NCBI GenBank assembly: GCA_003415625.1
Contig: PYIU01000006.1
Span: 682,001-746,000 of the forward strand
Direction: 5' to 3'
DNA: 64,000 nucleotides
Source of the DNA: Aquanectria penicillioides
Taxonomy: Eukaryota > Ascomycota > Sordariomycetes > Hypocreales > Nectriaceae
Shown: positions 44,893-56,743 of the stretch, one piece after another
Numbering within the stretch: position 1 is the stretch's first letter
Layout: every line of letters begins with the position of its first letter
Notes under the pieces: model-generated
Database searches by the model: none
The model's input: the letters and a program-made list of their open reading frames with translations, nothing else
Told to the model about the DNA's origin: nothing
Made by a program: the position numbers and the translations under genes

Positions 44893-46726
44893 TGCTGTGC
44901 TCGCGTGGGTGCGTGATGATGCCACTGATGATGAGTGATGATGGGCGACGATGGGTGACGGACCAAGACTCAGCGGTGCAAGATGGTTGGATGGAGGGCG
45001 TCTCCGCGGCTTTGGTTGGCGGGCTCTAGACTCGTTTGCAGCCGTCACCCGGCGGCAAGTCGGTCATGACAATTGGTGTTTCGACATGTGCCAATTTCGC
45101 TTTCAGGGACCCGTCACAGCCTCGCGCTGCGAAAGTAAGGGAGAGGCGAGGAGGACACGCGAGGCAAATGGACGGCCACGATGGCTCTCTCAGCCTTCAC
45201 CTCCTCTACGGGGTACTGGCAAATGTCTCCTCTGTACGGACTAGATGTGACAAAGAAGCCCCGCGGGACACGGCCTTTGCCAATGAAGCATGATGGACAG
45301 GGCCGCCGCCTCGCCTGCACCCCGGCGCATGCGTCCTCTAATAACTTCATGCTCTCTGGCGCTCCCCACTGCCGCGTTTACCCACTACCCATTTCCCACT
45401 ACCCACCAGATTGCCAAGGACCCACTGAAGACTCCCCCCGCCAGGGCCTGCCAGGGGGCCCCCAGAGGCCCAAGGGCATGGACGCTGAAAAATAAAAGGA
45501 TTCAAAGGATCGCCCACCGGCCGGTGGTTCAAGAGTGGTGCCAAGGGTTCATGGTGCCAAGGGCCCAAGGGGGTCGTGTGGTGCGTTTTTTTCCTCCTTT
45601 GGGGGGACGGGATAATTATTTGCTGCCCTACGAATGCCGGTTTCGCCTACAGAACCCCATCTCGCTGTAACCATTGCGAACCCTTGCAGCCCTGGATAGT
45701 GCTGGCGCTGGTGCTGGTGCTGGTTCTACGTAAGTATGTAGTGCTACTACACAGTACTGCCCCAACCCACCAGAGATGCTGCACCCTGGCGCCGGCCTGG
45801 CGGTGTCGCCCAGTGTCAGTGTAACCCCGGCCGATGGGTTGGTTATTCGGGCGCACTTGCACCTTGATATATCTCGTGTTATACCCATATCCACAACCAG
45901 CTCGACGCCTCGACGGCCCAAATCGAACATTTCATAATTGTTCACGTGGCGCCCGCCCCTCCACCACGTCGTGCATACTCTGTAGAATGTAGTCGGGACC
46001 CCCAAGAAGTTTCCCCCTCCCCAGTCGTGCCAGTCGTGCCAGTCGTGCCCGTCTTGCCCATCTGGGAAGCTGATCCGGAATGCCCCCTGGCCAACCATCA
46101 CCAAGCCTGCCGGCTCGCTAACCGCCGTACGGATAGTTCCCAACACACTTGTCCGCGAAGTCCGCCCCAACGCCAACTAGTAAGGGGTCCTTTTTTTTTT
46201 TTTTTAATATTTAATATTTTTATTTACATTGTTTTCCTTATACGGCCCTTTCATCGTGCGGGGAACATTGGCAAGACTATGCCGCTTCATCGTCCTATTC
46301 CGCGTGGAGAGTCGCTTGCTTGGTGGGTTCATCGATGGTCCCCCCGGCCATGTCTCGGAGCGCGACGGTAAGCTGAATCCGCCGAGTCCCTAAGAGGGGA
46401 CGGGCATGGATGGTCATGTACACATGATAGGAAAGGTATTTCGACATACAGCTGAAGAAGCCAAGGAGAAGAGGGAAGAAGGAAAAAACCATATAAGCCA
46501 CCGGTCATGTCTTCGATGCCAATGGGTTTTGTTCGGACTGCCACCCCTTCACTGCCTTTTGCTGCCTCCTGTCCTGTTCAGGGAGTCTCTAGACGAGACC
46601 GAGCCTCGCCCATTTTTGTATATAGTCTTCTTGGGATCCTGTCTTGTTGGCCTCAATACCGACGCAGATCCCTTCTCACTGGGGCATCCTGTAACCGGCT
46701 TACACTTCGTTTCATCACCGGCAAAT

Positions 46727-47910
46727 ATGCGTGTCTTATCCCTCCTCTCCGTGGCTGGCGTTGCCACTGCTGCTTCTATTGGAAACTATGCTCGAGCTCT
46801 TGAGAACAGAGGTGTGTTTGTGTTTTGTGTTTGTCTCCTGTCTTCCTCCCCGCCAGGGGGAGAAGGACACGGAGCCGAGTGATTCCAAACACGGAGCTAA
46901 TAAGATCCTACAGCCGTCACTGTGACGTCCACAAACCTGGCCAACTTCAATTTCTATGTTCAACACGCCGCGGCGGCGTATTGCAACTATGATGCTACGG
47001 CTGGCACCGTAATCACTTGCTCCGGCTATTGTGCAACTGTCACGAGCAATGGTGCCAAGATTGTAGCCTCTTTTGGGTACGAATCCCTTTCCTTACAAAA
47101 ACAACACAATTAGAATACTCTAGGAGCAAGTACTGACGACGTTTGTGTCAATATAGGGGTGAGGACACAGGCATTGCGGGCTACGTTTCAACCGATTCCG
47201 TCCGCAAGGAGATTGTCATCTCCATCCGTGGAAGCAGCAACATCCGCAATTGGATCACCAACCTGGACTTTATCCAGGAGTCTTGCTCTACCCTTGTCTC
47301 CGGCTGCGGCGTCCACTCTGGCTTCAAGTCCGCCTGGGATGAGATCTCTGTTGCCGCCAAGGCCGCCATCACTTCTGCCAAAACCGCCAACCCGACCTAC
47401 ACCGTCGTTGCCACAGGCCACTCGCTCGGTGGTGCCGTTGCAACCCTGGCTGCCGCATACCTGCGAAAGGGCGGCATCGCCATGGACCTGTACACATTCG
47501 GCTCCCCGCGTGTGGGTGATTCCGACTTTGCCAACTTCGTCACGAGCCAGACCGGCGCAGAGTACCGCGTTACTCACCTCGACGACCCTGTGCCCCGCCT
47601 GCCCCCCATCATCTTTGGCTACCGACACACTTCCCCCGAGTACTGGCTGTCTAATGGAGACTCGGACACCACCAGCTACTCTATTTCGGATATCAAGGTA
47701 TGCGAGGGAATCGCCAACATTGCTTGCAACGCCGGCACCCTTGGCCTCGACATCACTGCCCACCTAACCTACTTCCAGGATGTTTCTGGCTGCACTGGAT
47801 CTGGCATCTCCTGGAAGCGTGTGGAGTCGGACGAGGACCTCGAGGCAAAGATCAACAGCTGGGCCAAGCAGGATATTGCCTATGTCGCGAACTTGACAAG
47901 TTCGTCGTGA
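46727..47910 (+). CDS. Secreted class-3 triacylglycerol lipase
   Basis: Extracellular lipase of the Rhizomucor/Thermomyces type (lipase_3, alpha/beta hydrolase). Exons are 46,727-46,811, 46,914-47,076 and 47,157-47,910 (phases 1 and 2), encoding 333 residues. The N-terminus [16 protein letters not shown] is a signal peptide, followed by a short region ending A-L-E-N-R that may be a propeptide. The catalytic triad can be placed by alignment: Ser172 in T-G-H-S-L-G-G, Asp226 in D-D-P-V-P-R-L-P, and His285 in I-T-A-H-L-T-Y-F; spacings of 54 and 59 agree with the Thermomyces enzyme (about 55 and 57). The [12 protein letters not shown] segment is the oxyanion-hole/lid region. Six or more Cys suggest disulfides. 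The only obvious secreted protein in the window. Confidence 0.94.
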
Positions 47911-48220
47911 AATGGGCCTCGGGGAGTCAGAGCGTCGTCGTCATGATGTTTGGGAGGTATTCTTGTTTGGATTGTATTTTGGCATCTGCATGTTGCATTG
48001 ACGAAATTCATGAGCGTAAACGTACATCAATTGTTTCGAAAGAGCTTGACAAAAAAAAAAAAGAACAAGTCTACATGAGACACCTTCCGCGCCGACCAAA
48101 TCTGTGAGAGCGGAATGCCATGCCTGAAGCATATGATCAGCCCCGTTGTCTGTGGGTAAAACTAAAGAACCCCCCAACGCCAGTACCCTTGACTTATCAG
48201 TCCAAAAATCATGCAACAAC
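47911..48220. other. Convergent lipase/RAD7 intergenic region
   Basis: 310 bp between the stop codons of two convergent genes, including an A tract at about 48,049-48,062. Nothing else visible. Confidence 0.55.
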
Positions 48221-50303
48221 TTAGTCGTATGCTCCCTCTGTGATCATCCCCTGTGCGTTGGGAACACCGACCAGGATAACCCCACGTGGCACCCTGACCT
48301 GCCTGACCTTCATGCATCCGAAGACGTTGACCTCGCGAATGTTGGGGCAAGCTCGGAAGATGCTTCCTAGAATGAAATCCGTCACATCCTCGCAGAACGA
48401 AATTTCCAACTCTCGCAGTTCCGGATATGTGGCCTTGTCGCTGAACACCTCCTCGAAGGCCTCGCGTGAGATGTGTCGACAAGCATGCACGTTTAGGTGA
48501 CGCAGCTTCTGCCCAGAATGGGCCATCAAGGCTTTGAATCCTTCACTACATAACCCGATTTTGTCGGGGTTTTGACGAGGTTGTGTCGAATCTAGTTGCC
48601 GACATTTCTGAAAGTCGACAAAGTGGAGTGGTGGGTTGGCCCAATCCTTGAACAGGGCAACAAACCCATCGTCTGTCATGAACTCGCTGTCGGTAATGCG
48701 AAGCTTTGTGAGTGAGTGGCAGTGCTCATTGATCGCCTTGAGAACTGTATCATCAAGATTAGGGACAATCTTGAGAGAAAGAGTCTGGAGCTTCTGCCCA
48801 ATCTTGGAAATGAAGTGGATGTATGGGGTGTTGGTCGTTTTTGTCTGTAACTGTAGCCCAATGTGTTCCAGACCGGACAACTCGCCAATGGATTTGACGC
48901 CTTCATCTGCGAGCTTTTGGTTGTTCTCGATCTTGAGTCGGGTCAGATTTGGACAGTGGTCCCTGAGCACGATCACACTATCGTCGCCGAAATGCTTATC
49001 AGTGTAGTAGACTTGCAGTCCCTTCAAGGATTGGCCCTTGGCAACAAAATACTCATGCCACTTTTCTTCACTGAGAAGATTTGCGCCATGGAGGTAGAAG
49101 GACTCAAGGGAGATGTCACGGGTCAATAGATAATCCATGACCTCATCCTTGAACTGAATACCGCATCGAATTTTCAGGTGTCGGAGATTTGGCGACACTT
49201 GAAATATCCCAATCAAGTCTTGTTCGCTGAGTTTAGCTCCATCATAAATGCGGAGTATCTCTGTCCCAGGTTGGGCAAAGAGAGGGAGTGTGTCTGGCTT
49301 CAGAAGACGCCGCTTTGAGAACATTCGGGCAATCTTGTCGACGAGGTGATCGGGCAAATCTCCTAGGCTGTCAGCCAGGTCGACGTTCTTCGCCAAAGTC
49401 TGAACACAGAGCGTGGCCAGGCTCTTCGTTCCCACATCTCCATCAAGAATTCTGCTTTGGATTGCTCGTCGCCTACCAACACCACCAGCACCAATCTGTT
49501 TCCGAGGCTTCTTTTTTGACTGACCCTGGTGCTGATCTTTCGCAACTTGCCTTCCGCATGGAGCGCATAGCAAACCACCGTTGGGCCCAGCAACTGAATA
49601 AGGCGTGACAGTAAACCGCTTGTCACAAATTGCACAATTCTCCATTTGGCCTGGCATGGGGGCACCTCGTTCCTCGAAGATCGCGCGGGCGATATCATCA
49701 TCATCGTCGGAATCGTTGGCTTGCTTCTTGCGTTTCTTAAAGGCTTTACTTGCCTTGATTTTACCCAATGCCTTTTCTTCGTCTTTCTTCTTCTTGTTCG
49801 ACCGTTGCTCAGCCTGCGCTGTGGCAGTGCTCGACTCAGCGACAAGAGCGACAGACTGATTAGCATCGTCATTATCTTGTGTTACACTAACGGCTTCACG
49901 CCGACGTGCGTCGGCCTCTTCTCGGATTCGAGTTGCCGATATGTTGTGTGACTGTTAAGTTATGTTAGCGTCTCAGGAATAGTCTGCGACCATTGTACTT
50001 ACAGCAAGGAAGTCGGTCAATGCGGATTGACTGGGGTTAGACACCGAGTTAGTGGATATGGGTGCTGAGCATATTGGTTAAGTAATGAGCTTACGGTCCG
50101 TAGACGGCGCGGGTTTGCCTCGTAGGCGGATTCTGTGGGAGATTGTTGGTGCCATTTGTGAGATCATCATTCTGATCATTTTCCTGAGGTGGGTTCTGGT
50201 TTTGGCCTTGGCCTTGGCTCTGGCGTTGGCTTCGGCTTCGGCGGGCCCTGGAAGAATGTCAGCTATCGATGCCCTTCTAAGCCGAATGAAGAGCAACGGA
50301 CAT
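48221..50303 (-). CDS. RAD7: DNA repair protein Rad7 (leucine-rich repeats)
   Basis: Subunit, with Rad16, of the yeast NEF4/global-genome nucleotide excision repair complex. Well-supported exons: 49,951-48,221, 50,030-50,003 and an upstream exon ending at 50,095. They join in phase to give A-V-Y-G-P-Q-S-A-L-T-D-F-L-A then S-H-N-I-S-A-T-R-I-R, the conserved Rad7 N-terminal signature. The upstream exon encodes a Gln/Asn/Arg-rich region (Q-G-Q-G-Q-N-Q-N-P-P). Its first bases are uncertain: the nearest ATG at 50,303 (M-S) would need a short intron with a donor I could not fit in phase. After a Lys-rich, acidic linker (S-D-D-D-D-D) comes a zinc finger (C-A-I-C ... C-A-P-C), then about 330 residues of leucine-rich repeats with the C-P-N-L-T-R-L-K-I pattern. 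Divergent RAD16 starts 0.9 kb away. Confidence 0.9.
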
Positions 50304-51221
50304 GATGATGATGTAGGAGCAATAAGCTCAGTACGAATCAAGGAGGGTTCTTGTGGTCAATTCCCTTGACGCCCTTGGTTGGGGCGATCACAGCCCAGAA
50401 GTTTGGTGGGAGGAAAATTGTCCAAGGCCGACTGATTGCAGTTGGCGCAAACAGGAGGGAGGTGGCGTCTTCCATCCATCTTCCAGTTATTCAGTGGGCG
50501 ATCACAAGCGCGAGGCAACCGGCGCGGGATTAACACGGTGTCAGGTGATTAAAGTGCAAATTAACAGGCCCCCACAGCCGGAATACGCACTGTGACTCGG
50601 CTTGATGACCCATACATCTTTGGCAGCGCCATGTGCGTTTGTACAGTGCCAAGGAAACCCAAGACGGCCTCTCAAGCCTGTCAGAGAGCCACGTGACTTC
50701 GCGTAGAGGGGCAACGCGGGCGTCGCCCTTTCTCTCTAGCACTGTGAATTTGTGCATTTGCGCCCTGAGACGACAAGCCCCCCAAAAAGGAGCCTGGTGG
50801 CAACTTTTCTTCCACCTTCACCTCGCTTTTTGTTCTAGATCCTGGCGCCGGGACCGAGGCATTGTCTCCGATTGCCACTGAAAACGGCCATACTGTTGTT
50901 GTTTTTCTGTTTATTTATTTGTGTGTGCATGCTGCAATCGCATGTTGCATTGGTCTTTGTGACATCCTCCACTCCAAGCGAACCGATACGGCGGTGCGAA
51001 GCGGCAGGGTTCAAGGCTGCATCTCACATCAGCTACTTGACTGCCTCGTCTGGGGCTTTCGCATACTGAGCCCGCAGGCCTTTGGCCGGTCTCAAAGGCA
51101 AACCGTGCATACTCGAGACTCTCAGCTTAAAATCTGTTGCCTTGTTCTTATCATACTTCCCCGACGATATCCAGTCCTTGGTCTTGTCAACTCTCGCTTA
51201 ATCATCGCAACCGACTCCAGC
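50304..51221. promoter_or_regulatory. Shared RAD7/RAD16 divergent promoter region
   Basis: About 0.9 kb separates the 5' ends of RAD7 (minus) and RAD16 (plus). No other gene is supported here. I see no clear TATA box or symmetric regulatory box by eye. The arrangement suggests joint regulation of the two subunits; that is inference. Confidence 0.5.
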
Positions 51222-54200
51222 ATGCCTCGTGGTCGTCCCTCTCTTCGGGGAGCGTCCACCCCATCCTCTGCTGCAAATGGTAAAAATTTCGTCTCCGCGT
51301 TAAATTAATTAACTGACGTTTTAGATTCTCGAGATACATCTGCAGCTGGGACTGGCCGGTTGACTCGGTCAGGATCAACTAAGAATTTGCTGGCTTCGTC
51401 TTGTGCTCCTGCCCTCGAGGTCACAGAACCCATTAGCCGCTCTAATGCTGAGGGAAAGCGACCGAGGGGTCGCCCAAGAAAGTCGGGCCCGGTTACAGAT
51501 GAGTCCCCGTCCTCTGCTGCCGCTCCGGTCAGAAGAGGTCGTGGAAGACCAAGCAAAGCTTCTACCCTTGGAAGCGAGTCAGTTTCTTCCGTGCCAACTC
51601 CAATGGAAGGCTCATCGGAAAGTGAATATTCCACACCAGCGACCAGCAAGCTCCCTACCCCTGCTGCTACTGATCTGAGCAAATCTTCCTCATCCTTTGA
51701 GGTGCACATCCCTGGACCATCCCGGTCAAGGGGCGCAGATCGGGAGCGGCAGCTCCGAAACAGCATCTACTCCATGAACAGTGCACCAAGGGGCAAGAAA
51801 GCTGAAATCGGTGATTCGGAGGATGAAGATGACTTCTCAGACACATCCCCGGACGCTAAAGTAGCCCGTCAACTTCAAAATGAAGAATTTGCGAAGGCGG
51901 ACAATGGCGTTAGAACACAGGCACCTGTCCTTCGCCGAAGCGGACGAGCATCTGTTTCAACTTCATCGCCGGCTCCTTCCAAAGCCCCGAATGCCAAGCG
52001 GCCTCGAGCCTCGACGGGCTCTGCCACGAAGCTTCTTCGGCCATCTAAGAAGACCAAAGTCATCCCCGACTCCGATGAACTCCCAGACTCTGAGATCGAC
52101 ATGGATGCGGAAATAGCTGCTGCTGTTGGCCTAGAAGATGATGAAGAAGACATTGACTCGGAAGCTGATGGCTCATTTGCAGACGGGGATGACCTGAGTG
52201 AAGACGATGAGGTCGATGAAATATCCAGCGAAGAGGATGTTCCCCTGGCTAAGAGATCTAGATCTAGAGCTGTCAAACCCGCAGCTCGCGCTCCGACCAC
52301 GAGGGCAAAACGACTCTTGCCTCTCCTGCCCGCGCCCCCCGCTGCCGGCGGGGTGTCGAATCCATCCGCCTTGGATGAAACCGACTCAAATGGTGCTGAT
52401 CCCCAAATTGTGCTTGATGAAAGCTCTGAGTTTTCTTCCGTGGCAGATGGTCTTAGTACTGCTGAAAATAGTGATGCCGGCACTGACCAGGGCTTGGGCG
52501 ACTTGAGAAGAATCGCTCGTGAGCGACGGGCTTACCGACGACCAGGGAACAATTCGCGTCTTAGAAAGGAGCGTGATCGTCTTGAAACTAATCACCCCGA
52601 GATCAAAACCATGTGGCAGGATTTGGAGAACATGCCTATCCTCAAGGCTGGCCGAGCAGCACAACCCCTGACAATCTCTCGGCAGCTCAAACCCTTCCAG
52701 CTCGAGGGTCTTGCGTGGATGACAGCCATGGAAAAGATAGAGTGGAAAGGCGGCCTGCTTGGAGATGAGATGGGATTAGGAAAAACCATCCAAGCTGTCT
52801 CTCTCATTATGTCGGACTATCCCGCCAAACAGCCCTCACTCGTCCTCGTGCCACCAGTCGCATTAATGCAGTGGCAACAAGAGATCAATTCTTATACTGA
52901 TGGCACTCTGAAGACATTTGTTTTCCACGGCACAAATCAGAAGACTAAGAACATCACGGCAAAAGAATTGAAGAAATACGACGTCATTATGATGTCCTAC
53001 AACAGCTTAGAGTCCATGTATCGGAAACAAGAAAAGGGATTCACGCGCAAAGACGGAATATACAAAGAAAAAAGCGTCATTCACTCGATCAACTTTCACC
53101 GCGCTATCCTTGACGAAGCACACTGCATCAAGACAAGAACTACCATGACTGCAAAGGCCTGCTTCGCTCTGAAGACCACGTTTCGATGGTGCCTGACAGG
53201 AACACCCCTTCAAAACCGAATTGGAGAATTCTTTTCCTTGATCCGATTCCTCAACATTCGTCCATTCGCATCCTACCTTTGCAAACAATGCCCCTGTTCC
53301 ACCCTTGAATGGACAATGAACGAGGACAGCCGTTGCACGGAGTGCAACCATGCCGGTATGCAGCACGTGTCCGTCTTCAATCAAGAGCTTCTCAATCCTA
53401 TCCAGAAGTTTGGTAATATTGGCCCAGGACGAGAAGCTTTCCGAAAGCTTCGCTTGATGACGGATCGTATCATGCTGCGTCGTTTGAAGAAGGATCACAC
53501 CAATTCTATGGAGCTACCTGTCAAAGAGATTTACGTTGACCGCCAGTTCTTCGGGGAGGAGGAGAACGACTTTGCCAACAGTATCATGACAAATGGCCAA
53601 CGCAGGTTTGACACATACGTCGCCCAGGGTGTCCTTTTGAACAATTATGCCAACATCTTTGGTCTGATTATGCAGATGCGACAGGTTGCCGACCATCCAG
53701 ACCTAATCCTCAAGAAGAACGCCGAAGGCGGGCAAAATGTCCGAGTCTGTTGCATTTGCGACGAACCTGCGGAAGATACTGTGCGCAGTCGTTGCAAACA
53801 TGACTTCTGCAGAGCCTGTGTCAGCAGCTATGTCCGCTCAACAGCTGAACCTGATTGCCCACGATGCCACATCCCCTTGTCAATTGATCTCGAACAGCCA
53901 GAAATTGAACAAGATGAGGCTATGGTTAAGAAGAACTCCATCATCAACCGAATCAAGATGGAGAATTGGACTTCGTCGTCCAAGATCGAATTGCTCGTGC
54001 ACGAGCTTCACAAACTCCGGTCCGATAATGCATCTCACAAGTCCATTATCTTTTCCCAATTCACAACTATGCTCCAGCTTATCGAATGGCGACTTCGCAG
54101 GGCCGGAATTACTACAGTCATGCTTGATGGAAGCATGACACCTGCCCAGCGGCAGGCTTCTATTGAACACTTCATGACCAATGTCGACGTGGAATGCTTT

Positions 54201-54556
54201 TTGGTTTCTCTCAAAGCTGGTGGTGTGGCTCTCAACCTCACAGAGGCCTCGAGAGTCTTCATTGTTGATCCGTACGTATTTACCATTTCGTGCAAAAATT
54301 CTTTTATCACGACTAACACGCATGTAGTTGGTGGAATCCGGCAGCTGAGTGGCAATCTGCTGACCGATGTCACCGCATCGGACAGACTAGACCTTGTACT
54401 ATCACCCGACTCTGTATCGAGGACTCTGTCGAGAGCCGCATGGTTTTGATTCAGGAGAAGAAAACGAACATGATACACTCAACCGTCAATGCGGACGATA
54501 AGGCGATGGAGTCGCTTAGCCCTGAGGACATGCAATTTCTTTTCCGTGGTTCTTGA
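51222..54556 (+). CDS. RAD16: Rad16 SNF2-family ATPase with RING finger
   Basis: SWI/SNF-type DNA translocase that works with Rad7 to open chromatin for nucleotide excision repair of non-transcribed DNA, and carries a ubiquitin-ligase RING. Exons are 51,222-51,279, 51,325-54,271 and 54,328-54,556 (introns of 45 and 56 bp), encoding 1,077 residues. N-terminal 450 residues: disordered, with AT-hook-like R-G-R-P motifs ([18 protein letters not shown]) and acidic blocks. Helicase: Walker [10 protein letters not shown] at about 498, DEAH box L-D-E-A-H-C near 615, a cysteine-rich insertion C-K-Q-C-P-C-S-T, and RING finger C-C-I-C ... C-K-H-D-F-C-R-A-C ... C-P-R-C at about 829-870. The C-terminal helicase lobe ends across the last splice site with W-W-N-P-A-A-E-W-Q and H-R-I-G-Q. 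Phases close throughout, so the model is firm. Confidence 0.97.
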
Positions 54557-55315
54557 GTTAGTTACATCATTATGTTTCAATGTTGCCTGGCGTTTTTCTG
54601 TTTCAACGTTTTCGATTTTTTTTTGTCTCAGTGGTGGAATGTTTTCATCCGAGATGCAGTTACTATTGAAGCACTGCAGACGATGCTGTTGGTAGGGAGC
54701 TCCTCGGATTATGTATCGCCAGGTAATGACGTAACTGGCATTATGGCCAATGGGCCGCAGGAGTCTGAGGTATATCGGAGTCAGGGGAGGAGGACTCTGT
54801 CCAGGCCTTGCACGGCCAATGACATATCACTTTGCTAAAGGGTTATTCACCTTCATGTATACAGATACTGTAGGAAATCACAGGGAATTATCAATGAATC
54901 TTGAAATCTTCATTTCCAACGGCTCAGCTTTCCCTTGATCAATGAAATTTCACCTGGAGCAAATCGGAGCAACACTGTTCAGAATGATGAGAAGGGAAAT
55001 GATTTGCGCTGAATCTTGACTGTTTGTTCTTATTTCTATCTATGTTTAATTCTTTTCAAAATCATAACAGGTTCCAAAATCAGGTGTACTGTGATCCCTG
55101 TGCTATCCATCAAATTGGGGAAGCGACGGGTTTCAAAATGTCTGTCAAATCAATCCCGCAGGGGGAAAGCAAGGAAAGAAGGTAACAATGGCATGTCAAT
55201 GGATGGATTAAGCTCACCTCCTCTTTGGTAAGAACGGAGGACCTGGCTACCTTTGACGCCCGGTTTAGTTGGTTATTGCAAATGAAAGACTCTGCAACGG
55301 GGCAATCGCCACACA
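54557..55315. other. Convergent RAD16/ODC intergenic region
   Basis: Contains the 3' flanks of two convergent genes. Short open frames here have no recognisable domain. Confidence 0.6.
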
Positions 55316-56743
55316 TCAGAGGTTGATAAGTGCATTGGCACCGGGCTCGCTGCAGACGTAGATGACGTCGTGGGAGTTGGAGAAGCCGTTGAACTGAGTG
55401 GCGGAACACTTGGTGTAGGCGCCCATGTCCTCAAAGTAGAGCCAGTCACCAACATCGAGGATGGGGTCGAAACGAGTGCTCTCGGTGATGCGGTCAATGC
55501 CATCGCAGGTCGGACCCCAGATGGAGTACTCGACACCCTCACCAGCAGGAGTGGCGTGGGCGGCAGCAGTATCGAATACTGTCCTTCCGCCGGTGCGAAG
55601 GATCTTGGCGATGGGAGTCTGATGGTCAAACATGATGTTGGAGAAGTTGCCGTAGACACCATCGTTTACGTACACCATGTAGCCCTTGCCATCGAGAGTG
55701 GGGTCCTCGACAGTTCGGCGGGCAATAATGTTGCAAGCGATGGTAAAGGCCGTGGCCACGTAGTATCGACCAGGCTCAGCAATGATCTCAACGTTGCTGT
55801 GAGGAGGGAAGAATTCGTCCAAAGCCTCGTTGAGGACTGCAGCCATCCTCTCAAAGGTGTCACCAGAGAAGCCACCGCCGACGTCCAGGGTGCGCATGTT
55901 GAAACCAATCTCATTGCCCTTCTGGAATAGGGAGTGAGCGTCGCGGACAGCCTTGTAGTAAGCTAGAGGATCCGAAGCGCCGGAGCCAACGTGGAAACTG
56001 ACACCCACAACACTAAGGCCCAGCTCCTTGGCGAGAGTGAGGAGGCCTTCAGTGGTATCCATGGCGGCACCAAACTTCATGCTGAATCGGCACAGACTTT
56101 CGCTATCGTCGGTCATGATGCGGAGGAAGAGCTCGGCTCCCGGGTAGAGCTTGGCGATCTTGTAGAGCTCGTCGGCATTGTCGAAGGTCATCTGCTTGAC
56201 GCCCGCGGACTTGACATATCGGACGTACGAGTTGGTCTTGCAAGGCTGGGCGTAGATGATGCGGTCAGGGCTAAGACCCATGCCCAAGACCTGCTCGATC
56301 TCGGTCTTGGAAGCGCAGTCAAAGCCAGTTCCGAGTTCAGCAAGAAGCTTGATGACCTGAGGGTCAGGGTTGCACTTGACGGCTAAATAAACAGGTGTAT
56401 TAGTCACTGGCCCCTTGGTGGTGATTGACGTACTACGGCAGGAAAAAAAAGATCAGGTGTTCTTTAACTTACCATAGAAAGGACGGACGCGAGACAAGTT
56501 CTTCTTCCAGCGAAGGTGCTGGCGGTAGACCTCGCCAAGGTCAGCGACGAAGAATGTGTCTTCTTCGCCGGGCTCGCACAGCTCATGGTCGATGGCCTCA
56601 ACACGGTGGTGAAGGGCTTCGCCAATAAGTTGCTTGGGGTTAATCACTCCATGATTTTGAAAAGGATCCGGAACTGGATTCTTCAATCTTGAATGATTGA
56701 CATTTTCGATGTAATTGTCGAGGACAGCTGTTGCCATAACCAT
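55316..56743 (-). CDS. SPE1: Ornithine decarboxylase
   Basis: PLP-dependent enzyme converting ornithine to putrescine, the first and tightly controlled step of polyamine synthesis. Two exons (56,743-56,473 and 56,382-55,316) with a 90-bp intron, phase 1, encode 445 residues. The intron splits the PLP-lysine motif, which reads F-Y-A-V-K-C-N after splicing (Lys93). Further signatures: H-V-G-S-G, the glycine loop D-V-G-G-G-F-S-G, the phosphate-binding E-P-G-R-Y-Y, the catalytic Cys383 in W-G-P-T-C-D-G, and the closing D-W-L-Y-F-E-D-M-G-A-Y-T. The start chosen is the first in-frame ATG (M-V-M-A-T-A-V); the frame is open about 56 codons further upstream but lacks an ATG. A long leader with an additional open frame lies upstream. 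ODC is usually regulated by polyamines through antizyme and leader elements; nothing in this sequence proves it here. Confidence 0.95.

Larger units (their letters stand above)
42751..46726. other. 4-kb gene-free interval rich in simple repeats
   Basis: I find no supported protein gene. Minus frames near 43,298-43,585 and 45,628-46,176 have biased composition without a recognisable domain. The interval holds a long (GA)n tract, a (GT)n tract, a CAGTCGTGC triplet of repeats at about 46,021-46,058, a GCTGGTGCTGGT run at 45,700-45,722 and a T tract at 46,190-46,205. The last kilobase is the upstream region of the lipase gene. Confidence 0.6.

Noticed and set aside
45628..46176. 182-codon minus frame
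   Set aside because: Its length comes from GC-rich tandem repeats (D-W-H-D-W and P-A-P-A-P-A runs); no domain.
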